Origin: a virus
Length of the DNA: 25,049 nucleotides
Virus record (IMG/VR): IMGVR_UViG_3300046010_008550
Span: 1-25,049 of that record
Direction: 5' to 3' (one strand)
Under the pieces are notes generated by a model. It was not told where the DNA came from, did no database searches, and saw only the letters and a list, made by a program, of their open reading frames with translations. The position numbers and the translations under genes are program-made. Of the stretch, positions 16,198-23,953 are shown one piece after another; position 1 is the first letter of the stretch; every line of letters starts with the position of its first letter.

Positions 16198-16225
16198 AAC
16201 GCCTTCACCAAGAAAGGAGAAATTA

Positions 16226-16561
16226 GTGCCCAAGGTCTACGTTGTTTCCGAAACCACACAGCACAACATCGCCAGTGCTTTGGACTATGGCCAGATCGAA
16301 ACGATCTTGCCCCCAAATGCCCAGATCGCGTTTTCAGTGGTGCCCACAGTACGGCGCATCCAACGAAAGCTAGAGAAATTTACCGACGACGACTTCTTGT
16401 TGCTCATCGGTGATCCATCAGCCATAGGCATTGCCTGTGCGGTGGCCGCGGCCCGTAACAACGGTCGCTTTAAGTGCCTCAAGTGGGACAAGCGTGAGAG
16501 ACGCTACATTCCGCTGGAGGTTGATTTGTTCAAGAAAGGAGAATCAGATGAGTCTTACTAA
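16226..16561 (+). CDS. Conserved small phage protein (111 aa, unknown function)
   Basis: GTG start 6 nt after a strong AAGGAG (16214-16219). The protein opens with KVYVVSETTQHNIASALDYG and has a central hydrophobic strand followed by a small-residue helix (FLLLIGDPSAIGIACAVAAA), ending in CLKWDKRERRYIPLEVDL. The layout (N-terminal YVV strand, central LLI.G.P..I...A, C-terminal strand with a basic hairpin) recalls a small family common at the head of phage early regions, with no known function. It may be a Rossmann-like alpha/beta fold. It overlaps the next gene by 14 nt and is probably the first gene of the operon. Confidence 0.7.
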   Translation: MPKVYVVSETTQHNIASALDYGQIETILPPNAQIAFSVVPTVRRIQRKLEKFTDDDFLLLIGDPSAIGIACAVAAARNNGRFKCLKWDKRERRYIPLEVDLFKKGESDESY

Positions 16562-17102
16562 CCTGTATGAAGAGGACGCAAGTGCTCTGAAGGTCAAGGA
16601 TGACGAGATCAGTGGCATCGCGGCCATGGCCAAGCGTGCCAAGGAGTTGGAGAAAGAGATAGAGGACCACGAGGGCATTCTCAAGGAGCGTAAGGACCAG
16701 TTCCGCAAGCTCACCGAGGAAGCCATTCCCGAGGCGCTGTCGCAGATGGGCATGAAGTCCTTCAAGATGGCCGACGGGTCTTCCATCGACATCAAGCCGT
16801 TCTACGGCGCCAACATCAGTGAAGCGCGGCGCGCGGAAGCCTACAAGTGGCTGCGCGAGCGGGGCTTCGACGACATCATCAAGAACACGGTTTCCGTGCG
16901 CTTCGGTCGCAACGAAGATGCACTGGCCGCCCGAGCAATCGATCTGCTGCGTGCGCAAGGCTTCCCAGTCGAGCAAACGGAGAAGATCGAGCCCCAGACC
17001 CTCAAGGCCTGGGTAAAGGAGCGAGTCGAGAAGGGGCAGCCCATCGACTCCGAGCTTTTTGGCGTATTCATTGGCCAAAAGGCTGTCATTAAATCTGCGT
17101 AA
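16548..17102 (+). CDS. Conserved phage protein with N-terminal coiled coil (184 aa)
   Basis: The frame is open further upstream, but the ATG at 16548 lies 6 nt after AAGGAG (16536-16541) and starts just before the previous gene ends, so it is the chosen start. Residues about 20-60 form a charged coiled coil (AKELEKEIEDHEGILKERKD). The core has FKMADGSSIDIKPFYGA, then EAYKWLRERGFDDIIKNTVS and a C-terminal segment with IEPQTLKAWVKERVEKG. I recognise this layout from phage genes beside ssDNA-binding proteins but know no established function. Shape (coiled coil followed by an alpha/beta domain) is reminiscent of Mu Gam-type end-protecting proteins; this is a weak structural hunch. No catalytic motif is seen. 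Confidence 0.7.
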   Translation: MSLTNLYEEDASALKVKDDEISGIAAMAKRAKELEKEIEDHEGILKERKDQFRKLTEEAIPEALSQMGMKSFKMADGSSIDIKPFYGANISEARRAEAYKWLRERGFDDIIKNTVSVRFGRNEDALAARAIDLLRAQGFPVEQTEKIEPQTLKAWVKERVEKGQPIDSELFGVFIGQKAVIKSA

Positions 17103-17122
17103 CGAAACAAGGAAATCGAATC

Positions 17123-17884
17123 ATGGCTAAGAACGAACTTGCCCAAAAGACCTCTGGCGAACTGGTGCTGGCCACCAGCTTTGAAGACGACGCTGGCAAC
17201 AGCTTTGCCGGGATGAACCAGGACGACTTCGCCCTGCCGTTCCTGCGGCTGCTGACCAACACGAGCCCTGAAGTGGGCGAGCTGGAAGGCGCGCTGCCGG
17301 GGATGATCCACAACACCGTGACCAACGAGCTCTTCGATGGCAAGAAGGGCGTGCGTGTGATCCCCTGCGCATATGTGCGCCAGTACATTGAGTGGGCCCC
17401 GCGCGGCAGTGGCACTGGCGCTCCGCTGCACATCTACCCCGCCACCAGCGACATCCTGTCCAAGACCCGGCGCGAGCCTGGTGACAACAAGGACTACCTG
17501 GACAACGGCAACTACATCGAGAACACCGCCAATCACTACGTGATGGTGCTCGACGCCAACAATGTGCCGTCGCCCGCGCTGATCACCATGAAGTCCACGC
17601 AGCTCAAGAAGAGCCGCAAGTGGAACAGCATGATGGCCGCGGTCAAGATCCCGGGCAAGAACGGCCTGTTCACGCCCCCGATGTACAGCCAAATCTACCT
17701 GCTGACCACGCAGGGCGAGTCCAACGACAAGGGCAAGTGGTTTGGCTGGGAGATCGAGCGGATTGGCAGCGTCGAAGATGCGGGCGTCTACATGGCCGCC
17801 AAGCAATTCGCTCAGTCCATCAACGCCGGCGAAGTCAAGGTCAAGCACGAGGGGGACGAGCCCTCCACCGGCACGATCTTCTGA
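17123..17884 (+). CDS. Probable phage ssDNA-binding protein (253 aa)
   Basis: AAGGAA (17109-17114) precedes the ATG by 8 nt. The first 35 residues are flexible and acidic (FEDDAGNSFAGMNQDDF), then comes a conserved-looking domain with LPFLRLLTNTSPEVGE, GVRVIPCAYVRQYIEWAPRG and a second part with MKSTQLKKSRKWNSMM and YSQIYLLTTQ. This arrangement occurs in a large phage group located beside primase, helicase and polymerase genes and often assumed to bind ssDNA. The C-terminus (EGDEPSTGTIF) is acidic with a terminal aromatic, as in T7 gp2.5 and SSB tails that recruit partners. Function is inferred from gene context and the tail. It is followed by the primase after a 61-nt gap with no terminator. 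Confidence 0.55.
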   Translation: MAKNELAQKTSGELVLATSFEDDAGNSFAGMNQDDFALPFLRLLTNTSPEVGELEGALPGMIHNTVTNELFDGKKGVRVIPCAYVRQYIEWAPRGSGTGAPLHIYPATSDILSKTRREPGDNKDYLDNGNYIENTANHYVMVLDANNVPSPALITMKSTQLKKSRKWNSMMAAVKIPGKNGLFTPPMYSQIYLLTTQGESNDKGKWFGWEIERIGSVEDAGVYMAAKQFAQSINAGEVKVKHEGDEPSTGTIF

Positions 17885-17945
17885 TTTAGCTCCACGGGGG
17901 AAAGCCACTGGGTCAGTACCCCTTCATCCACGCTAGAAAGAAGAA

Positions 17946-19478
17946 ATGACCGACATCACCCGGTTTAAGTCGATCTTTTCAGGGCTGGACATCGCCTACG
18001 GCACCTACAAGATCGAGAAGTCCAAGGAAAACGGCAAGCAGGCAGGTAAGGCTGTCGTAGTCCGTAAACCACCCACTGACGACCTATGGCAAAAGCACTT
18101 CGAGGGCGTTGAGCCCTCACTGGGCATCATCCCGATCCGCGCGGACAACACCTGCATCTGGGGCTGCATCGACATCGATCAGTACCCGCTGGATCACCCT
18201 GGCCTGGTCAAGAAGATCGCCGACCTGAAGCTGCCCTTGGTTGTGTGCCGCAGCAAGTCTGGCGGTGCCCACGTCTTCCTGTTCACCAAAACCCCGCAGC
18301 CCGCACGCGAGTTCCAGGAATACCTGAAGAACTGCGCCGCCCTCTTGGGCGAGGCCGGCCGCGAAATCTTCCCCAAACAATCTGAGATCCTCGTGGACCG
18401 CGGGGATACCGGCAACTTCCTCAACCTGCCGTACTTCGGCGCTGACAACGGAACGCGCTATGCCTTCAATCCCGATGGGTCGGCGGCGACTCTTGAACAG
18501 TTTTACGCTCTTTGGGAGGCAAATGTTCAAGAGTCGATCTCGGCTTTTCCAGACCCGCCGAAAGCACCTGACGCACCAATCAAAGACGGGCCGCCTTGCC
18601 TACAGGCGCTATGTGCTCAAGGCGTTCCAGAGGGAGGTCGCAATAACACGCTTTTTAACATCGGCATCTACCTGAAGCAGGCTGCGCCCACCAAGTGGGA
18701 AGACCAGCTGGTCGAGTACAACTTCAAGTACGTAGCCCCTCCACTGCCCAACAACGAAGTCCAGATCGTCGTCAAGCAGCTCAACAAGAAGGACTACAAG
18801 TACAAGTGCAAGGACGCGCCGCTCAACAGCTTTTGCAACAGCGGCCTGTGCCGTACCCGCAAATTTGGGATCGGGGCCCACGGCCCAGACAGCCCGCAGC
18901 TGTCGTCGCTGTCCAAGTACAACAGCGAACCTCCGCTGTGGTTCCTGGACATCAACGGCAAGCGCATCGAGCTCGACACTGAGAGCCTGTTCAACCAGGC
19001 CTCCTTCCAGAAAGCGTGCATTGAGCGCATCAACGTGCTGCCCCCGACCCTGCGCCGCCAGGACTGGGAGTCTGTGCTCAACAGCCTGCTCAAGGAGATG
19101 GTGGAGAGCGAACAGATCACCGAGGCCAGCGAGGACACGAGCCTGACCGGCCGCTTCAACGACCTTTTGGAAGAGTTTTGCACCCACGTCCAACAGGCCA
19201 TGGACCGCGATGAGATCCTCATGGGCCGGCCCTGGACCAACGACGAGGAAGCCAAGACCTACTTCCGCATGAAGGACCTCGAAGCGTTCCTCACGCGCAA
19301 CAACTTCAAGGGCATGACTGCGCCCAAGATGGCGCAGCGCATCCGCGACATGGGCGGTGAGCCCATCAGCATGTTCCTGAAGAACCGGGCCGTGCGCTGC
19401 TGGCGCCTACCGCGCTTCAACAGCCAAGACTCGCCGTTCGACACGCCCGAGCAAAAGAAAGCAAGGAGCCCGTTCTGA
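17946..19478 (+). CDS. Archaeo-eukaryotic-type primase (TOTE-like AEP / PrimPol), 510 aa
   Basis: The N-terminal 200 residues hold the AEP catalytic elements: CIDIDQY (D76 and D78, metal ligands), SKSGGAHVFLF (H109), and EIFPKQSEILVD followed by GNFLNLPYFG, which is characteristic of the AEP domain named from TOTE conflict systems. Residues 218-302 form the usual second domain: PPC.QAL, GGRNNTLFNIGIYLK, PPLPNNEVQ and a Cys cluster C288-x8-C297-x4-C302 followed by RTRKFGIG. The C-terminal 200 residues are helical and unassigned. The protein should synthesise primers, and possibly longer strands, for the polymerase encoded 3 genes downstream. No helicase motif is fused, unlike T7 gp4. The stop codon shares one base with the start of the next gene (TGATG). 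Confidence 0.85.
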   Translation: MTDITRFKSIFSGLDIAYGTYKIEKSKENGKQAGKAVVVRKPPTDDLWQKHFEGVEPSLGIIPIRADNTCIWGCIDIDQYPLDHPGLVKKIADLKLPLVVCRSKSGGAHVFLFTKTPQPAREFQEYLKNCAALLGEAGREIFPKQSEILVDRGDTGNFLNLPYFGADNGTRYAFNPDGSAATLEQFYALWEANVQESISAFPDPPKAPDAPIKDGPPCLQALCAQGVPEGGRNNTLFNIGIYLKQAAPTKWEDQLVEYNFKYVAPPLPNNEVQIVVKQLNKKDYKYKCKDAPLNSFCNSGLCRTRKFGIGAHGPDSPQLSSLSKYNSEPPLWFLDINGKRIELDTESLFNQASFQKACIERINVLPPTLRRQDWESVLNSLLKEMVESEQITEASEDTSLTGRFNDLLEEFCTHVQQAMDRDEILMGRPWTNDEEAKTYFRMKDLEAFLTRNNFKGMTAPKMAQRIRDMGGEPISMFLKNRAVRCWRLPRFNSQDSPFDTPEQKKARSPF

Positions 19479-19720
19479 TGTTTACGCTTGACGGTTTTGA
19501 CGAAGCCATCCTTGGGCCTGCGATGCTTTGGCACATAGACGGCCACCGCGTCGAGGTACTGGTTTACGACGCAGAGAAGATTCGCGCCATCCTCATGCGG
19601 GACGGCATGGACAGCGAAGAAGCCCGTGAATTCATCGAGTTCAACATCGAAGGCGCCTACGTGGGGCCCGGCACCCCAATCCTGGTGTGGACTCAGGACC
19701 AGTGGAGCCATGATGACTGA
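19478..19720 (+). CDS. Small conserved phage protein (80 aa)
   Basis: The ATG overlaps the primase stop (TGATG). The sequence pattern is GFDEAILGPAM, then VLVYDAEKIRAILMRDGMDS, EEAREFIEFNIEGAYVGPGTPI. This D..K....L...GM...EA.E...FN..GA..G..TP pattern is shared by a family of small proteins in phage replication regions and some plasmids; its function is unknown to me. Highly acidic, no signal or membrane segment. It is squeezed between primase and helicase with overlaps on both sides, so it is probably translated in a fixed ratio with them and might bind one of them. Confidence 0.75.
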   Translation: MFTLDGFDEAILGPAMLWHIDGHRVEVLVYDAEKIRAILMRDGMDSEEAREFIEFNIEGAYVGPGTPILVWTQDQWSHDD

Positions 19721-21215
19721 TATCAGCAAAGTCTTCGGGCCCCCTGGCACCGGCAAGACCACCTACCTTCTCAACATCGTCGAGCAGGAGCTCGCCAATG
19801 AAACCTCACCTCTCAAGGTTGGCTACTTTGCCTTCACCCGCAAAGCTGCCAACGAGGCTCGCGACCGAGCCATTCAAAAGTTTCCTCACCTCAACCCTGA
19901 CCGCGATTTCCCTTGGTTTCGCACGCTGCACAGTCTGGCTTATCGCTGCCTGGGCATAGGCTCCAAGGACATGATGGACCCGGCTAACTACCGGGAGTTC
20001 GCGCAAGAGGCAGGCATTGAGATCGCCCTGGAGTCCGGTGAAGAAGACTTCATGGTCAAGCCCGACAACCCCATCCTCAACGAGATCAACATCGCCCGCA
20101 TCCGGGGCATGGACCTGCGCCAGCACTACAACAACAGCCAGATGGACATCGAGTGGCGCCACTTCGAGTACGTCGAGCGCGCCTACCGCCACTACAAGGA
20201 ATCCCGCGGGTTGCTGGACTTCACCGACCTGCTGGAGCAAATCCTCATGGAGCCTAACCGGCTGCCACACCTCGAAGCACTCATCATCGACGAGGCTCAG
20301 GACCTCTCCCGGCTGCAGTGGCGGCTGGTAGAACAGCTCGCGCTGCGCGCTCAGCGTTGCTTTCTGGCTGGCGACGATGACCAGGCTGTCTACACCTGGG
20401 CCGGCGCAGACGCCGAAAGCTTCCTGATGTTCCAGGGCAAGGTGATCGTGCTGGACCAGTCCTACCGCGTGCCCTCGCGCATCCACGCCCTGGCCAACAC
20501 AGTGGTCAACCGCATCCGCAAGCGCCAGCCCAAGACCTGGAAGTCCCGCGACGTCGAGGGCTCCATCAACTTCTACAACGACTACCAGCAGGTAGACATC
20601 TCCCACGGCGACTGGCTGGTGCTGGCCAGTACCAACTACATGCTCACCGACATGCACGACTGGATCAAGAGCCAAGGCCTGCTCTTCGAGCGCCACGGCC
20701 ATCGCAGCGTGCCCGAATCCGTGCTCATGGCCGTGCTGGGCTGGGAAAAGCTGCGCAAGGGCGGCGAAGTGCCCTTCAACGTCGTCAAGACGATCTACAA
20801 GTACCTCGACGCAAGCGCCGTGAAACACGGCCACAAGACGCTGCGCACCGCGTCCGAGGAAATCAACTACACCATGGAAAAGCTCAAGGCTGACCACGGG
20901 CTGCTGACCGAGGCCATCTGGCACGAGGCGCTGACCAAGATCTCCGAAGACAAGCGTTACTACCTGGTGGCCATGCTCAAGCGCGGGGTCAAGCTCACTG
21001 GCCATGTGCCCATCAAGCTCTCCACCATCCACGGCGCCAAAGGCGGCGAGGCCGACAACGTCCTGCTCCTGTCAGACCTGTCCACACGCTTTGCCAAGGA
21101 GTACGACAAGAACTCCGACGACATCAACCGCCTGTTCTACGTCGGCATCACCCGCGCCAAGAAAGCGCTGCACATCGTGCTGCCCAAGAACGAACTCAAA
21201 GGATTTCGCCTGTGA
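19713..21215 (+). CDS. UvrD/PcrA-like SF1A DNA helicase (500 aa)
   Basis: All main SF1 motifs are visible: Walker A GPPGTGKT (residues 9-16), motif Ia YFAFTRKAANEA, motif II IIDEAQDLS (D193-E194), motif III AGDDDQAVYTWAGA, motif IV LDQSYRVP, motif V STIHGAKGGEADNV and motif VI RLFYVGITRAKKAL. The STIHGAKGGE and YVGITRA forms are those of UvrD/Rep. At 500 residues it is shorter than bacterial UvrD (about 720), so accessory subdomains must be reduced. Of two in-frame ATGs (19710, 19713) the second is 5 nt from GGAG and is preferred. It probably unwinds DNA 3' to 5' at the phage fork or in recombination, since no DnaB/gp4-type helicase is present here. The stop overlaps polA (GTGA). Confidence 0.93.
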   Translation: MTDISKVFGPPGTGKTTYLLNIVEQELANETSPLKVGYFAFTRKAANEARDRAIQKFPHLNPDRDFPWFRTLHSLAYRCLGIGSKDMMDPANYREFAQEAGIEIALESGEEDFMVKPDNPILNEINIARIRGMDLRQHYNNSQMDIEWRHFEYVERAYRHYKESRGLLDFTDLLEQILMEPNRLPHLEALIIDEAQDLSRLQWRLVEQLALRAQRCFLAGDDDQAVYTWAGADAESFLMFQGKVIVLDQSYRVPSRIHALANTVVNRIRKRQPKTWKSRDVEGSINFYNDYQQVDISHGDWLVLASTNYMLTDMHDWIKSQGLLFERHGHRSVPESVLMAVLGWEKLRKGGEVPFNVVKTIYKYLDASAVKHGHKTLRTASEEINYTMEKLKADHGLLTEAIWHEALTKISEDKRYYLVAMLKRGVKLTGHVPIKLSTIHGAKGGEADNVLLLSDLSTRFAKEYDKNSDDINRLFYVGITRAKKALHIVLPKNELKGFRL

Positions 21216-23077
21216 GAACCGTCAACATGTTCCCGCGCCCGTCCGAGTGGGTTCCGCCCGAGGTGTTCCCGAACCTCTCCAGCGCCAAGGAGATTGCAAT
21301 TGACCTCGAAACCTGCGACCCCCACATGGAATCTATGGGACCAGGATGGCCACGTCGTGACGGTTTCATTGTCGGCTACGCCCTTGCTGTTGACGGATGG
21401 TCCGGATACTTCCCCGTCGCGCATCAAGGTGGAGGGAACCTTGACCGACAACGAGTCGAGCGTTTCATTCGTAGCGTTCTTGAGCTGCCCTGCGACAAGA
21501 TCATGCACAACGCCGCCTACGACTACGGCTGGCTCCTCGCGCAAGGCTTCAAAGTCAACGGCACCATCTACGACACGATGCTCGCCGCGCCGCTCATCGA
21601 CGAAAACCGATTCAGCTTCAGCCTCAACGCCCTTGGATTCGACTACCTCAAAGAAACCAAGTCCGAGCAAGGCCTCAAGGAATCCGCCGCCGACTTCGGA
21701 GTCCACCCGAAAAAGGAACTCTGGAAGCTCCCCGCCATGTACGTCGGAGAGTACGCCGAGCAAGACGCAGCCCTGACGCTCAAGCTCTGGCACCACCTGC
21801 GCACCCTGCTCAAGCGCGACGAGCTGGAATCCATCTTCGAGCTCGAAACCCAGCTGCTGCCGGTGCTGGTCAACCTCACCCGCAAGGGCATCCGCTTTGA
21901 CCGCTCGCGCTGCCAGGAGCTCATCCAAAAGCTCAAGGGCCGCGAAGACGCCCTGGCCCAGGAGCTGCGCACCCTGACTGGCCAGAAGGTGGACATCTGG
22001 GCCGCTGCCAGCATCGCTGCCGCCTTCGACCGCGTCGGGATTCAGTACCCGAGGACCGCGAACGGCGCCCCGAGCTTCACCAAGAGCTTCCTGGACACGC
22101 ACGAGCACCCCATGTGCAAGCTGATCGTGGAGGCCCGGGAGGTCAACAAGACCCACGGCACGTTCCTGGAGCCCTACCTGCGGCATTCCGAGGCCGACGG
22201 CCGCATCCACTGCCACTTCAACCAAATGCGCAACGAGGACGGCGGCACCGTCACGGGGCGGCTTTCAGCTGCCAACCCCAACCTCCAGCAAGTCCCGGCC
22301 AGGCACGAAATTATCGGCCCGATGGTGCGTTCGCTCTTCCTCCCAGAGGAGGGCCAGTTTTGGGCGGCGAACGACTTCTCCTCTCAGGAACCGAGATTGC
22401 TGGTTCATTATGCTACTTTGCTGGACCTTCCGGGGGCCGAAAAGATGGCCAACGCCTACCGGGAAGATCCCAACACGGACTTCCACCAGATGGTCGCGGA
22501 CATGGCCGGCATCAAGCGCAAGGCCGCCAAGACCATCGGCCTGGGCCTGATGTACGGCATGGGCAAGGCCAAGCTCGCCGCCCAGCTGGACCTGCCCCTG
22601 GACGAGGCCAGCGAACTCATCACCACGTTCCACCAGAAAGTCCCCTTCCTGCGCGGCACCATCGACGCGGTCATGCGCCGCATCGAACACCCGGCCTCTG
22701 GCGGCTCCATCCGCACCCTGCTGGGGCGCAAGTGCCGCTTCCCGCTGTGGGAGCCGGTGGAGTACGGCGTCAACAAGCCCCTGCCCCGCGAACAGGCCAT
22801 CATCGAATACGGCCAGCGCATCAAACGCTCAGGCACCTACAAAGGCCTGAACCGCCTCATCCAAGGCTCAGCCGCCGACCAGACCAAGGCCGCCATGGTT
22901 GCGCTGCACAAGGCAGGCTTTGACCTCCTGCTGCAGGTGCATGACGAAGTGGCCATCAGCGTTCGCGACAAGAGCGAAGCCGAGGAAGCCTCGCGGATCA
23001 TGGCCCAGGCCGTCACGCTGGAAGTCCCCTCCCGCGTGGACGTGGAAGTGGGCCCGAGCTGGGGAGCCGCGGCATGA
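21212..23077 (+). CDS. polA: DNA polymerase I, family A, T7-like with 3'-5' exonuclease (621 aa)
   Basis: Exonuclease motifs: AIDLET (D31, E33), HNAAYDYGWL and YAEQDAALT. Polymerase motifs: A NDFSSQEPRL (D388, E393), B KRKAAKTIGLGLMYG (K440, Y448) and C LLQVHDEV (H577, D578, E579). All catalytic acids are present, so both activities are expected. The position matching E. coli Pol I F762 is L444. There is no 5'-3' nuclease domain, as in other phage polymerases. The GTG start overlaps the helicase stop (GTGA) with AAAGGA 8 nt ahead. It would copy the phage chromosome together with the primase and helicases upstream. Its own stop overlaps the AT-hook gene (ATGA). Confidence 0.95.
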   Translation: MRTVNMFPRPSEWVPPEVFPNLSSAKEIAIDLETCDPHMESMGPGWPRRDGFIVGYALAVDGWSGYFPVAHQGGGNLDRQRVERFIRSVLELPCDKIMHNAAYDYGWLLAQGFKVNGTIYDTMLAAPLIDENRFSFSLNALGFDYLKETKSEQGLKESAADFGVHPKKELWKLPAMYVGEYAEQDAALTLKLWHHLRTLLKRDELESIFELETQLLPVLVNLTRKGIRFDRSRCQELIQKLKGREDALAQELRTLTGQKVDIWAAASIAAAFDRVGIQYPRTANGAPSFTKSFLDTHEHPMCKLIVEAREVNKTHGTFLEPYLRHSEADGRIHCHFNQMRNEDGGTVTGRLSAANPNLQQVPARHEIIGPMVRSLFLPEEGQFWAANDFSSQEPRLLVHYATLLDLPGAEKMANAYREDPNTDFHQMVADMAGIKRKAAKTIGLGLMYGMGKAKLAAQLDLPLDEASELITTFHQKVPFLRGTIDAVMRRIEHPASGGSIRTLLGRKCRFPLWEPVEYGVNKPLPREQAIIEYGQRIKRSGTYKGLNRLIQGSAADQTKAAMVALHKAGFDLLLQVHDEVAISVRDKSEAEEASRIMAQAVTLEVPSRVDVEVGPSWGAAA

Positions 23078-23511
23078 GCACCAAGAAGCCCGAACCCGTC
23101 GAGGACACCGAAGCTGTCGATCCGCTGGCCGAGCCCCTGGAGCTCCCGCCAGGCTTTGAGATCGGCATCCCGGAAAAGCCCGCCCCCTACCAACGCCGCA
23201 AGCGCAAGCGCCGTAAGAAGAAGCCCGGCCGCCCGCGCAAGTACGCGGCGATTTCGCCGTCCGTGCGTGAAGGCAAACGCTATCACTCCATCATCGTGCC
23301 CGAGCTCACCTACTACCACCTCAAAGAGCTCAAGAAGTTCTACAAGCTCAGCTCCTTCGGCAAGGTAATCGAGAAGTACATCACGCCGGCCTTTGAGAAA
23401 GCCTATCAAGACGCCGTCATCCTCAAGAAAATCGAAGAGAGAAAGGAAAAGGAACGTGAAGAAGCAGCAGCTAGAGTTGCAGCTTACGCTGCCCGTAAGG
23501 GTAAGCTTTGA
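23074..23511 (+). CDS. Basic AT-hook-containing protein (145 aa)
   Basis: It starts inside the polA stop (ATGA). Residues 1-38 are acidic and Pro-rich. Residues 41-56 are a very basic run ending in an AT-hook core, PGRPRK (51-56), with flanking Lys/Arg that usually enter the DNA minor groove at A/T tracts. Residues about 65-105 (YHSIIVPELTYYHLKELKKF, then FGKVIEKYI) could be a small helical, perhaps ribbon-helix-helix-like, domain. The C-terminus is a charged coiled coil (about 115-140). Coupling to polA suggests a DNA-binding accessory role in replication or nucleoid organisation, which is inference. It is not a family I can name. Confidence 0.65.
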   Translation: MSTKKPEPVEDTEAVDPLAEPLELPPGFEIGIPEKPAPYQRRKRKRRKKKPGRPRKYAAISPSVREGKRYHSIIVPELTYYHLKELKKFYKLSSFGKVIEKYITPAFEKAYQDAVILKKIEERKEKEREEAAARVAAYAARKGKL

Positions 23512-23686
23512 GCTGCTCCCCCGCATGCTGGTCGAAGGCCAGCTGCTCCCGGATCAGATCGACATCCTCGAAGTACTACTCGAAATCCCTGACAAAAACG
23601 GCAAACTGAGAAACGTAAACATCTTGCCAGCCCTGGAAGAGAGCGCTATCATGCTGCTCGAAGACGACGTCCTCAACGAGCTCTAA
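23456..23686 (+). CDS. Small hypothetical protein (76 aa)
   Basis: The frame overlaps the end of the AT-hook gene. An ATG exists at 23393, but its first 21 codons are a shadow of the upstream basic coding region. The GTG at 23456 has AAAGGA (23442-23447) 8 nt ahead and is preferred, leaving a 56-nt overlap. The product starts KKQQLELQLTLPVRVSFELL and ends in an acidic helix (LLEDDVLNEL). The periodic Leu/Val pattern suggests beta strands then helix. I recognise no family; the start is the main uncertainty. Confidence 0.55.
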   Translation: MKKQQLELQLTLPVRVSFELLPRMLVEGQLLPDQIDILEVLLEIPDKNGKLRNVNILPALEESAIMLLEDDVLNEL

Positions 23687-23714
23687 GCTCACCAACCCAG
23701 AAAGAGAGAATGCA

Positions 23715-23951
23715 ATGCGCGAGAATGAACACGTACCGTCCAATGTTCCTTACCCCACACGCACCGGGGTAAAGATCGGGCTGCTCTACCAGCCCCCGCC
23801 CCCTGACATGTACCGCGACGGCGAACTGCTGCAACGCGCTCTGCTGCGCCCCGACGACGACCCCATGGAAGACCTTGGCCGCCTGGCCATCGGCATCGTA
23901 GGAGTCTTTTTCTTTGCCGCCGTGACCCTCGGCATCATCTTCTTCCTCTGA
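23715..23951 (+). CDS. Small single-pass membrane protein (78 aa)
   Basis: ATG at 23715 follows a purine-rich AGAGAG site. The first 55 residues are hydrophilic and Pro-rich (LLYQPPPPDMYRDGELL); residues about 57-78 form one transmembrane helix at the extreme C-terminus (LAIGIVGVFFFAAVTLGIIF). This is a tail-anchored layout with the N-terminus probably in the cytoplasm. No family recognised. A holin or pinholin usually has the membrane segment near the N-terminus, so a host-membrane modifying role is as likely. It is 2 nt from the next, secreted, protein gene. Confidence 0.6.
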   Translation: MRENEHVPSNVPYPTRTGVKIGLLYQPPPPDMYRDGELLQRALLRPDDDPMEDLGRLAIGIVGVFFFAAVTLGIIFFL

Positions 23952-23953
23952 CC

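Noticed and set aside
17885-17945. Possible terminator or regulatory hairpin between the ssDNA-binding candidate and primase genes
   Set aside because: Only a 4-bp GGGT/ACCC stem is visible, with no T tract after it.
19806-21032. Long - strand open frame opposite the UvrD-like helicase
   Set aside because: The + strand carries a full set of SF1 helicase motifs; the antisense product has none and is a shadow of GC-biased codons.
21137-22225. Long - strand open frame opposite the polymerase
   Set aside because: The + frame shows exonuclease motifs here; the antisense frame crosses two + strand genes and has no recognisable content.
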